A stretch of DNA of 61,828 bases from the NCBI GenBank assembly GCA_005778405.1, contig SXOA01000198.1:1-61828 (forward strand). Reading direction: 5' to 3'. Below are positions 8,128 through 17,295 of the stretch, piece by piece (the first letter of the stretch is position 1; every line of letters starts with the position of its first letter). The DNA comes from Planctomycetaceae bacterium. GTDB lineage: Bacteria; Planctomycetota; Planctomycetia; Pirellulales; Pirellulaceae. Both the position numbers and the translations under genes were made by a program. Under the pieces are notes generated by a model. The model was not told the DNA's origin. It made no database searches and saw nothing but the letters and a program-made list of their open reading frames with translations.

Positions 8128-9057
8128 CTATCCAAACCGCCCTGTCACGTACGCTTCCGTTTCGCTCAGTTTGGGGCGAGTAAAGAGGTCGGCAGTCGGG
8201 CCGAATTCAATGAGGCGGCCGAGGTACATGAAGGCGGTGTAGTCGCTAACGCGGGAGGCCTGTTGCATGTTGTGCGTCACGATGACGATGGAATAGTCGC
8301 CACGGAGCTCGCGGACCAACTCTTCCACTTTATTCGTAGCGATGGGGTCGAGTGCCGAGCATGGTTCATCCAGTAGCAGGATCTCTGGCTCGCCGGCAAT
8401 GGCCCGCGCGATGCAAAGCCGTTGTTGCTGCCCGCCCGAGAGTGAGAGGGCACTTTCCCGTAGCCGGGTGTCGACCTCGTCCCAGAGGGCGGCTCCTTTG
8501 AGCGATTGCTCGGCGACCGCTTGAATGATTGCCTTGTTCCGTTCGCCGTCGATTTTGAGCGGATAGACAACATTGTCGAAAATGCTCATGGGAAACGGGT
8601 TGGGCTTTTGAAAGACCATTCCCATCCGTTTGCGGAGCTCGATGACATCGACACCGGGAGCATAGATCGAATCCCCCGACAGCCGCATCTCCCCTTTGAT
8701 TTTGACGGTGTCGATCAAGTCGTTCATCCGGTTGATGCAACGGAGCAGTGTCGATTTACCGCAGCCGCTGGGACCGATGATTGCGGTGACTTTGTTGCGG
8801 GGAAACCGCATGTTGATGTTGAACAGGGCCTGTTTGGGGCCATACCAGAGGTTGAAATCCTTCACCTCCACAATCGGGTCTTCGGCCAGCAATGCCTTGT
8901 GAATGACGGAATCAAACGTCGCTCCCTTGGCGATCGCCTCCAGCCGATTGCCAGGTGATTTTTCGCCTGGGCGAGCCGGTTTGGTTAGCTGCGGAGTGTT
9001 GGGGCTATCGGACATCGCGGGAATGAAGGGTGCGGAGAAGCTCATCGGCGGCTGCAT
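8128..9057 (-). CDS. pstB: Phosphate ABC transporter ATP-binding protein PstB
   Basis: PstB energises high-affinity phosphate import through PstC/PstA. All ABC ATPase motifs are present: Walker [11 protein letters not shown]-loop [11 protein letters not shown] (the KPNPFPMSI string is diagnostic of PstB), signature LSGGQQQR, Walker [14 protein letters not shown] and the switch His in VTHNMQQ. The length (309 aa) exceeds the usual 250-260 because of an N-terminal extension of about 50 residues rich in Pro and Ser. Internal Met codons at 9045 and 9015 would shorten it, and an in-frame TTG lies at 9066. No pstS, pstC, pstA or phoU is next to it here. Confidence 0.95.
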   Translation of the reverse strand: MQPPMSFSAPFIPAMSDSPNTPQLTKPARPGEKSPGNRLEAIAKGATFDSVIHKALLAEDPIVEVKDFNLWYGPKQALFNINMRFPRNKVTAIIGPSGCGKSTLLRCINRMNDLIDTVKIKGEMRLSGDSIYAPGVDVIELRKRMGMVFQKPNPFPMSIFDNVVYPLKIDGERNKAIIQAVAEQSLKGAALWDEVDTRLRESALSLSGGQQQRLCIARAIAGEPEILLLDEPCSALDPIATNKVEELVRELRGDYSIVIVTHNMQQASRVSDYTAFMYLGRLIEFGPTADLFTRPKLSETEAYVTGRFG

Positions 9058-9269
9058 GGTAATCAATCAACCGAAGCCCGGCGAGTTGGGGTCCGTTTCT
9101 AGTGCCGTTTCCAGAAAGGTATTGACAGCCACAACTTGCGAAAACCTAGCTTAGGGCTGTTGTTTTACCCTAGAGAGCAGGAGTATATTAATTTCGCGAG
9201 AAAGCAGGGTGGCCATTGCAAGTACGGCCGCCTACGCAGAAGGTGCGCCACTCCCCTAGTCTGATACCC

Positions 9270-10181
9270 ATGACAACATCCACCCGCCGTGATTTTCTGC
9301 AAGCTGCCGCTGCCGCGGTTGCTGTTTCCGCGATTCCTTTGGCGAAATCGCCTGCGGAGGACAAACCGGGCAGCGCGCCTCTGTTCAAGATTTCGCTGGC
9401 CCAGTGGTCGCTCCATAAGACGTTGTTTGACAAGAAGCTGGACAACCTCGACTTCGCGAAGACCGCGAAGGAGGATTATGGCATCGACGCCATCGAATTC
9501 GTCAACCAGTTCTTCAAGGACAAGGCCAAGGACGAAAAGTATCTGGCCGAGCTCAAGAAGCGAGCCGATGACTTGGGCGTGAAGATGCTCCTGATCATGA
9601 TCGACGGCGAAGGAGCTCTGGGCGACAAGGACGACGCCAAACGAACCACCGCGATTGAGAATCACTTCAAATGGGTCGATGCGGCCAAGTTTCTCGGCTG
9701 CCATTCGATCCGCGTCAACGCTCAATCCACGAAAGACTACGACGAGGCCAAAAAGCTGGCTGCCGACGGTTTGCGGCGGCTGTCGGAATTTGCGGCCAAG
9801 CAAGGGCTGAATGTGATTGTGGAAAACCACGGCGGCTTGTCATCCAACGGCAAGTGGCTCGCGGAGACGATCAAGTCTGTCGGCCTGAAGAACTGCGGCA
9901 CGCTCCCCGACTTCGGCAATTTCCACGAGTACGACCGCTATCAAGGGGTCGCCGAAACGATGCCCTTCGCCAAAGCCGTCAGCGCCAAGAGCCACGATTT
10001 TGACTCCGAAGGAAATGAGACGAAAACCGACTACTTCAAGATGATGAAAATCGTGCTTGACGCCGGCTACCATGGCTACTGCGGCATTGAGTACGAAGGG
10101 AGCAAGCTGAGCGAGCCCGATGGAATCAGGGCCACTAAGAAATTGCTGGAGCGAGTCCGTGAGAAGCTCGCCGTGAAGTGA
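9270..10181 (+). CDS. Tat-exported sugar phosphate isomerase/epimerase-like TIM-barrel protein
   Basis: The ATG at 9270 starts a twin-arginine signal (STRRDFLQ followed by an Ala/Val-rich helix), so an upstream in-frame Met at 9216 is unlikely. The 303-residue product has the AP-endonuclease-2-like TIM-barrel pattern: [45 protein letters not shown] and YCGIEYEG, with His, Glu and Asp metal ligands. Such proteins isomerise or epimerise sugars, and planctomycetes carry many exported ones presumed to act on polysaccharide-derived sugars. The substrate is unknown. The gene is divergent from pstB. Confidence 0.85.
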   Translation: MTTSTRRDFLQAAAAAVAVSAIPLAKSPAEDKPGSAPLFKISLAQWSLHKTLFDKKLDNLDFAKTAKEDYGIDAIEFVNQFFKDKAKDEKYLAELKKRADDLGVKMLLIMIDGEGALGDKDDAKRTTAIENHFKWVDAAKFLGCHSIRVNAQSTKDYDEAKKLAADGLRRLSEFAAKQGLNVIVENHGGLSSNGKWLAETIKSVGLKNCGTLPDFGNFHEYDRYQGVAETMPFAKAVSAKSHDFDSEGNETKTDYFKMMKIVLDAGYHGYCGIEYEGSKLSEPDGIRATKKLLERVREKLAVK

Positions 10182-10238
10182 TACGATCGCTGCTGAATCC
10201 TATCCGTTGAATAGCACTGCCCGTCGAAAGATCCAGCT

Positions 10239-11771
10239 ATGGACTACCAGGACATTCTGCTCCGCTACCTGGGCCGGCAGGTCACAATCACCACATTTGG
10301 CTATATCAAAATCTGGGGTGAGATTGCCGAGGTCAACGGCGACCACGTGCGGTTGGTGAACACGCTTGTGACCACCGAGCACGACGATCAGGGTTGGTAC
10401 AGCCAGATTCAGCACGCGGATACGGAAAATAACTACGGGCCGCGAAACGCCGAAACAGTCATTCAGTTCCATCAGATTGTCGCCATTAGTTGTCAGGACG
10501 ACATTCATCCCGATGCGGCCCCCTTTGGCAAGAATTCGGCCCAGGGATTCGCCATCGCCGATGAGAAGGCAGAGCCCCGCCTGGCCCAGCCGCATCCGGA
10601 AGTGATGCCCGCGGAATCGCCCGAGGATGCCCTGGAAAAGAGCCTGCATCTGGACCGCCTGCGGCTGGAGATTGGATTTGGGCTGGTAAAGCTGGCAACG
10701 GCCGAACAGGGAGACTTGCTGCGGCGGATTCCGCTGGTGCGCAGCCAGGTTGCCGCGGAATTGGGAATCGCCGTCCCGCGCGTCCGCATACAGGACAATC
10801 TCCGGCTGGCTTCCAATGCCTATCGCATCCTGCTCGAAGACGCCCCCGTCGCCGCATGGGAGTTGCCATGCGACAGGCTCCTCGCCATCGACAGCGGACA
10901 GGTAACCAAGACCGTTCCCGGCACTGCCGCCAAGGAGCCGATATATGGATTGCCGGGCCTCTGGATCACGCCCGGCCAGCGCGAGCAGGCGGAGACGCAC
11001 GGCTATCTCGTTTGCGAGCCGGGGGCGGCCATTGCCGTCCACTTGCAACACGTTCTCAAGGAACATGCCGCCGAGATGTTTTCGGTGGACGACCTGCGGC
11101 AACTGCTGACGCGGCTGGAGAAAATCGCCCCCGCAGCGGTCAGCGAAGCCTCGCTTCGCGTTCCCGTGCCGGAATTGCACGTGGTCCTTCGCCGGCTGCT
11201 CATGGAAGAAGTTTCCATCAAGAATCTGCCGCGGATTCTGGAAGCGATTGCCCTGCGAGCCTGCTCGCCGCATGAGGCAGAAGACCTCGTTATCGCCGCC
11301 CGTCTCGCCATCAGCCGGGCCATGTGCCACGAATTGTGTGGCGAGGATGGCCGCTTGTACGTCGTAATGTTTGACCGAATGGCGGCGGACTACGTTCAGG
11401 CACAACTCGTCGATGAGGATGCGGGCAAATCCGACTGGGTGCATCATTTGGTCGTTTGCTTATCCCGTTTCTTTCGCGATGCTCCGCAGCGCCGCAGGAA
11501 TCTGGCACTGCTCGTCGAAGGGGACCAGCGTCTGCCGCTCTGGAAACTCGTTCGTCCGCGCCTGGGCCGGCAGGTCGTGCTGGCCAAGAGTGAAGTGCCG
11601 CCGGAAGTCCCGCTGGAAGTTGTCCGTATCCTCGACCTGGAGGACCTCGGCGTGCATCCAGGCTCGCTCGTCGATACGGAGGGTGAGAGCCTCGTCCCCG
11701 CTCGCAACCCCGCCAGACCCCGCCCTCACGGCGACCTCCCCCCCGGCGATATTCCCCGCCAGCCGCGATAA
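10239..11771 (+). CDS. Soluble FHIPEP (FlhA C-terminal domain) homologue with an N-terminal beta-barrel-like extension
   Basis: Residues from about 136 to 400 follow the cytoplasmic domain of the flagellar/type III export gate protein FlhA: RLEIGFGLVKLA, LLRRIPLVRSQVAAELG, VPRVRIQDNLRLASNAYRI, the GLPGLWITPGQREQAE segment, AVHLQHVLKEHAAE, and VLRRLLMEEVSIKNLPRILE. FlhA's eight membrane helices are missing. In their place is an N-terminal region of about 90 residues (YLGRQVTITTFGYIKIWGEI) that looks like an Sm/SH3-type small barrel (inference). The tail after residue 475 is Pro/Arg-rich. No flagellar or secretion genes are nearby, so a role in export is not supported by context. It may be a repurposed substrate- or chaperone-binding domain. 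Confidence 0.8.
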   Translation: MDYQDILLRYLGRQVTITTFGYIKIWGEIAEVNGDHVRLVNTLVTTEHDDQGWYSQIQHADTENNYGPRNAETVIQFHQIVAISCQDDIHPDAAPFGKNSAQGFAIADEKAEPRLAQPHPEVMPAESPEDALEKSLHLDRLRLEIGFGLVKLATAEQGDLLRRIPLVRSQVAAELGIAVPRVRIQDNLRLASNAYRILLEDAPVAAWELPCDRLLAIDSGQVTKTVPGTAAKEPIYGLPGLWITPGQREQAETHGYLVCEPGAAIAVHLQHVLKEHAAEMFSVDDLRQLLTRLEKIAPAAVSEASLRVPVPELHVVLRRLLMEEVSIKNLPRILEAIALRACSPHEAEDLVIAARLAISRAMCHELCGEDGRLYVVMFDRMAADYVQAQLVDEDAGKSDWVHHLVVCLSRFFRDAPQRRRNLALLVEGDQRLPLWKLVRPRLGRQVVLAKSEVPPEVPLEVVRILDLEDLGVHPGSLVDTEGESLVPARNPARPRPHGDLPPGDIPRQPR

Positions 11772-11775
11772 AGTA

Positions 11776-11830
11776 ATTTCTTCCCATTCTTCATTCGAAT
11801 TTCGTGCTTCGAATTTCGGATTTCTTTCCG
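11776..11830 (+). repeat. Degenerate micro-repeat leader (ATTCGAATTTCG words)
   Basis: A run of near-repeated words (CATTCTTCATTCGAATTTCG, then GCTTCGAATTTCGGATTTC) fills the 5' leader of the methyltransferase gene and reaches its ATG. No Shine-Dalgarno sequence is visible. The same words recur upstream of the first Hsp70 gene (17251-17289, minus sense). Confidence 0.6.
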
Positions 11831-11831
11831 T

Positions 11832-12554
11832 ATGTTCCATCCCCAAGGCCCAACCTTCTGGGAACTAGCTCGCCAAGCGCTTTCGTCCACCGAGCGGGGC
11901 TACGATCTTCTGGCCCCGAAGTTCGATTTCACACCGTTCCGCACACCGGATGAGATCTTGGACGGCATGGCCAGCGTCCTCGGCACGCCAAAGTCGATCG
12001 ACGACGCTCTCGATATTGCCTGCGGCACCGGAGCCGCCCTGCGCATCCTCCGCACCCTCTGCCGCCGCCGAGTCGTGGGAATTGACTTCAGCCAGGGAAT
12101 GCTCGACCAGGCTTGCAAAAGCCTCGCGGCGGGATGCGTTGAAGATTGCCCTGTGGAGTTTGTGCGGGGCGAAATCATGCAGTTGCCGTTTGAAAACGAA
12201 TTCGACCTCGCGGTCACCGTCGGTTCGCTCGGACATGTACCTCGCGGCCAGGAATCGGAGTTTGTCCGCCAGATTGCTAAAGCCCTTCGCCCCGGTGGAC
12301 GTTTCGCCCTCGTTACGGCCGACATGCCTCCGCTCACCTCACCCGCTTACTGGGCGGCCCGCACCTTCAATGGCGCGATGCACGTCCGCAACCTGCTCGT
12401 TCGCCCGCCGTTCATCATGTTCTATCTCACCTTCCTGCTACCCGAGACCAAACGGTTAATGGCGGAGCATGGATTAGAAGCGGCGGTGCACGAAGGACTG
12501 TTTCCACGGCCGTATCGAGGGTTAAAAGTGGTCGTGGGAACGAAACGAGTGTAG
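11832..12554 (+). CDS. Class I SAM-dependent methyltransferase
   Basis: This 240-residue cytosolic protein has the Rossmann methyltransferase signature: motif I ALDIACGTGAALRIL, an acidic residue at the end of strand 2 in VVGIDFSQGMLDQA, the LPFENEFDLAVTVGSLGHV motif (strand 4), and RPGGRFALVTAD after helix 4. A mainly hydrophobic C-terminal part (PPFIMFYLTFLLPE) may form a substrate or membrane contact. The acceptor cannot be deduced. The stop directly abuts the stop of the convergent Hsp70 gene with no gap, so the two transcripts overlap at their 3' ends. Confidence 0.85.
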   Translation: MFHPQGPTFWELARQALSSTERGYDLLAPKFDFTPFRTPDEILDGMASVLGTPKSIDDALDIACGTGAALRILRTLCRRRVVGIDFSQGMLDQACKSLAAGCVEDCPVEFVRGEIMQLPFENEFDLAVTVGSLGHVPRGQESEFVRQIAKALRPGGRFALVTADMPPLTSPAYWAARTFNGAMHVRNLLVRPPFIMFYLTFLLPETKRLMAEHGLEAAVHEGLFPRPYRGLKVVVGTKRV

Positions 12555-15464
12555 TCAACGTATCCTCAACCCCTTCGGCAGCGAATCGCCCAGGACGCGG
12601 GTCTGCTCCTGTTCATCGAGCTGCCCGCCGGTGCGTACTAACTCCATGGCATGTGTGGGGGCATTCGACCGGTCCAGCCAAGCCAGCACTTTGCCTCGCA
12701 ACGATTCCGCCAGGTCTCGGTAGCGGTCACCAGTTCGTCGGGCGATCTGCACCAGTGCAAACAGGCTCGTCGGGTCACTTTCGCCCGTTTCCAGAATCTC
12801 TTCCGCCCAAATTCCCGCTTCGCGCGGGGCCACAACTGTGTTGAGCGGACCATAGACCGGTATGCGAGCGCCGATGCGGCCCAGCGCCCACGCCAGTGCG
12901 GGGCGAAGCTGCTCCAGCTTGCGTTTGGGATAGAGGTCGATGAGCAGATTGCCCAGTTCGATTTTGGTCTCGCCAGGGAGCAGTTCCAACGAACCGAGCA
13001 GGCGGAGCACTTCCATACCTTCATGCGGACTGAAGGTCGGCTCACTCCCTTTTCCGGTCCTTTGCTTCTTATGCAGCGTCCGCACTGCGGCCAGCAGTGG
13101 CTCGGCAATGGCCTTCTGCTGTCCGGGGGAACAGCCGCCGGCGATCCGCCGCCAAAGGATGAGCGACTCGGTGCGGCTGGTGGGGGCGGCGTGGGCCAAC
13201 TTTCCTTGCACGTTCCGCCATGTCTCGGCGACTCGCCAATCATCCACAGCCAGGCCGTAGCCGGGGCGCAGCGAGTAGCCCAGCAGGTTTAGCCAGCGAG
13301 CCTCGTGGAGAGGACTCTTGCGCCGGCCCGGCTCGTGTTCCAGAAGCGTTTCCCAAATCCTCCTAAGTAGCGATGTCGGCCAGTCTCCTCGCTCCAACCC
13401 AATGGCATCGGTCAACCGTTTGATCAGTGTCTCCGGCGACTGGTCAGCGGCGGCGGCAAAAGTTCCTTGCAATACTTGCTGACAGGACTGCCATACCGAC
13501 TCGTCGATAAACCCCTCCCCTTCCGCCGCGGACTGATGCGCTTCCAAGTCAGTCTGCGTCGCACTCCGCACATCGAACTGCAGTCTCCAGCTGCGCGGCA
13601 CAAAGGGGTCGGGAAGGGTTTTCGCGGACGTGGATTCAAGGATTTCATCTGACCCTTGACCGCGAAAACTCTTCCCGACCCCGTCGATTTCACTGCACCA
13701 CAGATCCAGCGTCCCAATCTCCGTCAGCTTGGCATGCAATTCGACGGTCACCGTCCCTCGCTCGCTCCGCCGGCGGGTCTTGAGCGCGGTTCGAATCGGC
13801 GGCAAGGCGGTCATCTGTTCGGGGTCGATTGCCAACAGCTCTCCGGGCCTATCGGCAAGTCGCGTGCTGGAAACATAGAGCGGAAACTCAGCCGGCTCGG
13901 AGACGAGCAAATCGAAATGGCGGCCGGAGAGCGTTATGTCCTGTCCCGACTCGGCGCTTCCCGGCACCAGGCAAATGGCTTGCGGAATTCCAGCGGATTC
14001 GTTCGCATCGAGCCCCAAATAATAAGTGCGAGCAAGTCCTGCCGTGATTTTCACCCCTTCGCCCCGGCGGACCATTCCGTAGTAAGCGGCTCCGCGAGCT
14101 ACCGCCAAATCGAGTCGGTCGTTGGCGAGGACGTTAGGTTGCCAGGATGCATCGGCCGCGCCGAACCACTCCTTCAGGCAATCGATGAGCCGCGCCTTCA
14201 GCAGATTCGATTCGAAGACTCCGCCGTTGAACAGCAGCACATCAGGCCGGGCGGGATCGTGACCAGACTCCGATTCCACTTCCTCCATCGCCACTTGCCG
14301 GTGGGCCGAGAGAAAGGCTGCCAAATACTTGGTAACTGCTGGATCGCTGGCATACGGCAGCCCGAACTCCTGAAACCCGCTCTGGCGCTTGAGGGGTTTG
14401 TCTTCCCAGGCCACGCGCGGCATGAAGCCATCGACCAGCACGCTGCGGACTTCGTCGCGAGTGAGCGGCAGATGCAAACTCCCCCCAATCAGCTTCGAGC
14501 CCGAGCCGGGAAGCGTGATGGTGACCTGCTCGCGCCCGCCGTCCCCCAGCAACTCTTCTTTCGTCTGCCGGCTGGCGCGGACGAGAAGATCCCACTGGCG
14601 AGGTTCGAGTTTGCCGCCGCTCGTCAGCCGCAGCTCGACATGCTGGGCAAGCGCGAGATCAAAGTTGTCGCCACCTAGAATCAGATGGTCGCCGACCGCC
14701 ACACGATGAAACTGGACCTTTTCTCCCTCGCCGCGGCGGACTCGAATGAGCGTAAAGTCCGTAGTGCCGCCGCCGATGTCGCAGACCAGGATTCTTTGAC
14801 CGGGGGACACAAGTTGGTCCCAGTTGTCCGCATGTTTGTAAATCCAGGCATAAAACGCCGCTTGCGGTTCTTCGATGAGCACTACTCGCGGCAGCCCGGC
14901 TTTCGCCGCGGCTTCCACGGTGAGCTCCCTCGCGACTTCGTCGAACGACGCGGGCAGCGTGAGAACGATGTCCTGTCTTTCGAGCGGCTCCTGGGGATAT
15001 TGAACATCCCAGACTTCGCGGATATGCCGCAAGTACCGTGAACTGGTCTCCACCGGCGAGAGTTTTTCCACCTCCGCTGCCGCGTGCCAGGGAAGGATTT
15101 CGCTGGTGCGATTGACTCCACTATGGCACAGCCAGGACTTGGCCGACGCAATCATCCGTCCCGTAACCTGCCCGCCAAAATCCCGCGCATAAAAGCCGAC
15201 GGCATAAGTTGGGTAGGCTTCCAGCCTGCCCAGTCTCGTCGCCCCCGCCGCCACTTCTTCCGCCACCGGCTGGTAATGAAAAGACGGCAGCGTATCGCGG
15301 CTTTCGACCTGGCCCGGCGCGACGAGCTGCGGAATCGCAAGTACCTGAACGCGCCAAGGTTTCTCCGCCGTATCGACGTAACAGACCGCGCTATTCGTCG
15401 TGCCCAGGTCAATGCCGACGACGTAGCGGCTGGGGAGTTCGTCGAGGAGCAGGTCAGTGGCCAC
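12555..15464 (-). CDS. Hsp70-family chaperone-like protein with long C-terminal extension (DUF3731-like)
   Basis: This 969-residue protein starts with GTG at 15464, 6 bp after the stop of the upstream Hsp70 gene. It has an Hsp70 actin-like ATPase domain: VGIDLGTTNSAVCY (phosphate 1), VLTLPASF, CDIGGGTTDFTLI (phosphate 2) and LFNGGVFESNLL (adenosine region). A short beta-rich substrate-binding-like part lies around residues 480-640, then an alpha-helical C-terminal region of about 330 residues fits the DUF3731 domain known next to Hsp70 domains. Canonical DnaK lid and interdomain linker motifs are not evident. Residues 595-620 are encoded exactly by palindromic repeat R2, an in-frame insertion. 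The gene sits third in the DUF2760-Hsp70-Hsp70 operon. Confidence 0.88.
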   Translation of the reverse strand: MATDLLLDELPSRYVVGIDLGTTNSAVCYVDTAEKPWRVQVLAIPQLVAPGQVESRDTLPSFHYQPVAEEVAAGATRLGRLEAYPTYAVGFYARDFGGQVTGRMIASAKSWLCHSGVNRTSEILPWHAAAEVEKLSPVETSSRYLRHIREVWDVQYPQEPLERQDIVLTLPASFDEVARELTVEAAAKAGLPRVVLIEEPQAAFYAWIYKHADNWDQLVSPGQRILVCDIGGGTTDFTLIRVRRGEGEKVQFHRVAVGDHLILGGDNFDLALAQHVELRLTSGGKLEPRQWDLLVRASRQTKEELLGDGGREQVTITLPGSGSKLIGGSLHLPLTRDEVRSVLVDGFMPRVAWEDKPLKRQSGFQEFGLPYASDPAVTKYLAAFLSAHRQVAMEEVESESGHDPARPDVLLFNGGVFESNLLKARLIDCLKEWFGAADASWQPNVLANDRLDLAVARGAAYYGMVRRGEGVKITAGLARTYYLGLDANESAGIPQAICLVPGSAESGQDITLSGRHFDLLVSEPAEFPLYVSSTRLADRPGELLAIDPEQMTALPPIRTALKTRRRSERGTVTVELHAKLTEIGTLDLWCSEIDGVGKSFRGQGSDEILESTSAKTLPDPFVPRSWRLQFDVRSATQTDLEAHQSAAEGEGFIDESVWQSCQQVLQGTFAAAADQSPETLIKRLTDAIGLERGDWPTSLLRRIWETLLEHEPGRRKSPLHEARWLNLLGYSLRPGYGLAVDDWRVAETWRNVQGKLAHAAPTSRTESLILWRRIAGGCSPGQQKAIAEPLLAAVRTLHKKQRTGKGSEPTFSPHEGMEVLRLLGSLELLPGETKIELGNLLIDLYPKRKLEQLRPALAWALGRIGARIPVYGPLNTVVAPREAGIWAEEILETGESDPTSLFALVQIARRTGDRYRDLAESLRGKVLAWLDRSNAPTHAMELVRTGGQLDEQEQTRVLGDSLPKGLRIR
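13605..13682. repeat. Palindromic repeat, family R, copy R2 (78 bp), in frame inside the Hsp70 gene
   Basis: The arms GGGGTCGGGAAGGGTTTTCG and CGAAAACTCTTCCCGACCCC pair over about 23 bp when CGG/CCG is included, with one G-T pair. The copy is 78 bp, begins and ends at codon boundaries of the minus-strand gene, and encodes 26 residues beginning GVGKSFRGQG and ending KTLPDP. Its orientation is opposite to R1, judged by which arm carries the single variant base. No target-site duplication is obvious. Confidence 0.9.
15204..15233. repeat. Short dispersed repeat, family S, copy S1 (30 bp)
   Basis: The sequence, with core GGGTAGGCTTCCAGCCTGCC, matches the copy at 25373-25402 (opposite strand) at about 28 of 30 positions. 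The core forms a small hairpin (AGGCT/AGCCT). This copy lies inside the 969-residue Hsp70 gene near residues 78-87. The Hsp70 paralogue has about the same length there, so this is not a clean insertion. Confidence 0.6.
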
Positions 15465-15470
15465 GGCGCG

Positions 15471-17249
15471 CTACTCTTCCTTCCGCACGCTGAACTCCAG
15501 CTTCCACTTCTGGTTGCTCTTCGTGCCGCAGCACCACAGCTCGAAAATTCCGAGTTCTGTGATGCGGGACTGAAAGCGGACCGGCACTGAATCCGTATCA
15601 AGTGTCTCGTCCGCGGAGAGCGTGGCCTCTAGTGAATCGGTTTCCGCCAGCTCCTCTTCGGTCCACGACCCCAGCATGTCGCCGGGTTGATCCTGCTTGC
15701 GCGTGGCCGAGTTGAAAAAGCGAAACTGGGCCGGCTCTCCCACCACAAGGCCGAACTCGCCCGACGGAACATCAATGCTGGTCCCTTCCTCCATTCCATG
15801 CCCAACCACGCAGAGCGCCCGAAGCGGCCGCGAAGCGCCCGGAATGGCGAGGCCGGAGGTTTCGATGCCGACGTAGTAGGACCGCGGCGCGCCGCCGCGA
15901 ATCCGCACGCCGCCATGCTCCTTTGCCCAGCCGTAGTAAGCCGCTCCCCGCGCGACGGCGTGATCCAGGTCATGCTCCCCTTGCAGGATTCTCGGCGGAA
16001 CTTCCGGTGACCAGGACGAAATCACCTCCATCAGCCGCAGCCGAAATGGCTCCGCTTTGAAGACGCCGCCGTTAAACAGAACATCCGTCGGCTGGACCGC
16101 GCGGCCATCGCCGTGGGCGGAAAGAAACGCCGCCAGATGCCGCGTGATTCCCGTGTCGGATTCAAACGGCAGCCCGATTTCCTGAAAGCCTGACTGTCGA
16201 CGGCGAGCAGGGCGATCCGTGACGGCCGCGGTCGGAAAAAAGCCTTCGAGCAGCAACTCCGAAGCATGCTTTCGTTCCACTTCGATCGTCACTGTTCCGC
16301 CAATCAGCTTGCTGCCTCGCCCCAACACGCTGAGGGGATGTTTCTTCGGTCTTTCAGGGGCGAGTAGCGTTTCCTTGGCCGTGCGGCAGGAGTGCCAGAG
16401 CGAAACCGACTGCCAGGGGTCCAGTTTGACTCCTTTCTCGCCGAACTTGCCCGCCATGAAATGGGCCAGCGCGAGGTCCATGTTGTCGCCACCGACGAGC
16501 AAGTGGTCGCCAACTGCGATCCGACGCAGCATGAGCTCGCCATTCTCTTCGGCCACCCCCACCAGTGTCAGGTCGGTCGTTCCGCCGCCAACATCGCAGA
16601 CCAACAGCGTGTCTCCCACTTTCAGCGCCTTCCGCCATTTCTCTCCCATCACCGTCAACCACGAATAAACAGCCGCCTGCGGCTCTTCAAGGAGGACCAA
16701 ATCCGCGGGCAGCCCGGCGGCTAGCGCCGCTTCACGCGTCAGTTCTCGAGCAGCGGCATCGAAGGAAGCGGGAACCGTCAGAATGACCTGCTGCTCGGCG
16801 ACGGGTGCTTCGGGATGAGCATGTTCCCAGGCGGCAATCAGATGTTCGAGATATCGCCGCGAAGCAGTAACCGGCGAAACCTTGGGGACATCGGCCGGTG
16901 CTCCCCAGGGGAGTATCGGCTGGTGGCGGTCGACGCGGCTGTGGCATAGCCAACTCTTGGCGGCGCTCACGCTCCGTTGCGGTGCCTCCGCGCTCATCCG
17001 CCGAGCAATCTCACCAACGGCAATTGTGTTCGCTTTCCGCCACGGCAAGTCATACGCCCCGCCTTTTCCCTCGTGCTCCGGCGGCAAGTAGATGAACGAA
17101 GGGAGACTCGAGCGCTCCTCCACCACCCCAGGTGCCACCAATTGCGGGACCGACAGAATCTGGATCTCCGGCTGGTCGCCAGCGAGCGGAGCATACGCCA
17201 GGACGCTGTTCGTGGTGCCGAGGTCGATACCGAGGACGAAGGAGGGCAT
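15471..17249 (-). CDS. Hsp70-family chaperone-like protein (592 aa)
   Basis: The actin-like ATPase domain shows LGIDLGTTNSVLAY, VILTVPASFDAAARE, LEEPQAAVYSW, VCDVGGGTTDLTLVGV and VLFNGGVFKAE, so nucleotide binding is probably intact. After it comes a short beta-rich domain (about residues 440-592) ending SVRKEE, with no DnaK-type helical lid, so it is shorter than DnaK (about 640). It is a clear paralogue of the downstream 969-residue protein over residues 1-590, but lacks the 26-residue repeat insertion found there. Likely role: ATP-dependent protein remodelling with its partner. It is second in the operon after DUF2760. Confidence 0.9.
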   Translation of the reverse strand: MPSFVLGIDLGTTNSVLAYAPLAGDQPEIQILSVPQLVAPGVVEERSSLPSFIYLPPEHEGKGGAYDLPWRKANTIAVGEIARRMSAEAPQRSVSAAKSWLCHSRVDRHQPILPWGAPADVPKVSPVTASRRYLEHLIAAWEHAHPEAPVAEQQVILTVPASFDAAARELTREAALAAGLPADLVLLEEPQAAVYSWLTVMGEKWRKALKVGDTLLVCDVGGGTTDLTLVGVAEENGELMLRRIAVGDHLLVGGDNMDLALAHFMAGKFGEKGVKLDPWQSVSLWHSCRTAKETLLAPERPKKHPLSVLGRGSKLIGGTVTIEVERKHASELLLEGFFPTAAVTDRPARRRQSGFQEIGLPFESDTGITRHLAAFLSAHGDGRAVQPTDVLFNGGVFKAEPFRLRLMEVISSWSPEVPPRILQGEHDLDHAVARGAAYYGWAKEHGGVRIRGGAPRSYYVGIETSGLAIPGASRPLRALCVVGHGMEEGTSIDVPSGEFGLVVGEPAQFRFFNSATRKQDQPGDMLGSWTEEELAETDSLEATLSADETLDTDSVPVRFQSRITELGIFELWCCGTKSNQKWKLEFSVRKEE

Positions 17250-17250
17250 G

Positions 17251-17289
17251 GGGAATGGCGAAATTCGAATGGCGAATGAAGAATGAAAG
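17251..17289 (-). repeat. Degenerate micro-repeat leader of the first Hsp70 gene
   Basis: Read in the gene's sense, the leader is made of CATTC/TTCATTC/GAATTTCGCC words directly before the ATG at 17249, without a Shine-Dalgarno sequence. It shares CATTCTTCATTCG and ATTCGAATTTCG with the leader at 11776-11830. Confidence 0.55.
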
Positions 17290-17295
17290 TAGAGG

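Noticed and set aside
10239..11771. Calling this gene a flagellar FlhA
   Set aside because: All eight membrane helices are missing and no flagellar gene is near, so only the FHIPEP cytoplasmic domain is supported.
13605..13682. Possible intein or functional domain at the R2 insertion
   Set aside because: The 26 residues are entirely accounted for by the palindromic repeat DNA, which occurs at four other non-homologous sites.
13780..13805. Another GGTTCGAATC-type sequence, possible tRNA
   Set aside because: It lies in the middle of the 969-residue Hsp70 gene and no cloverleaf can be drawn around it.
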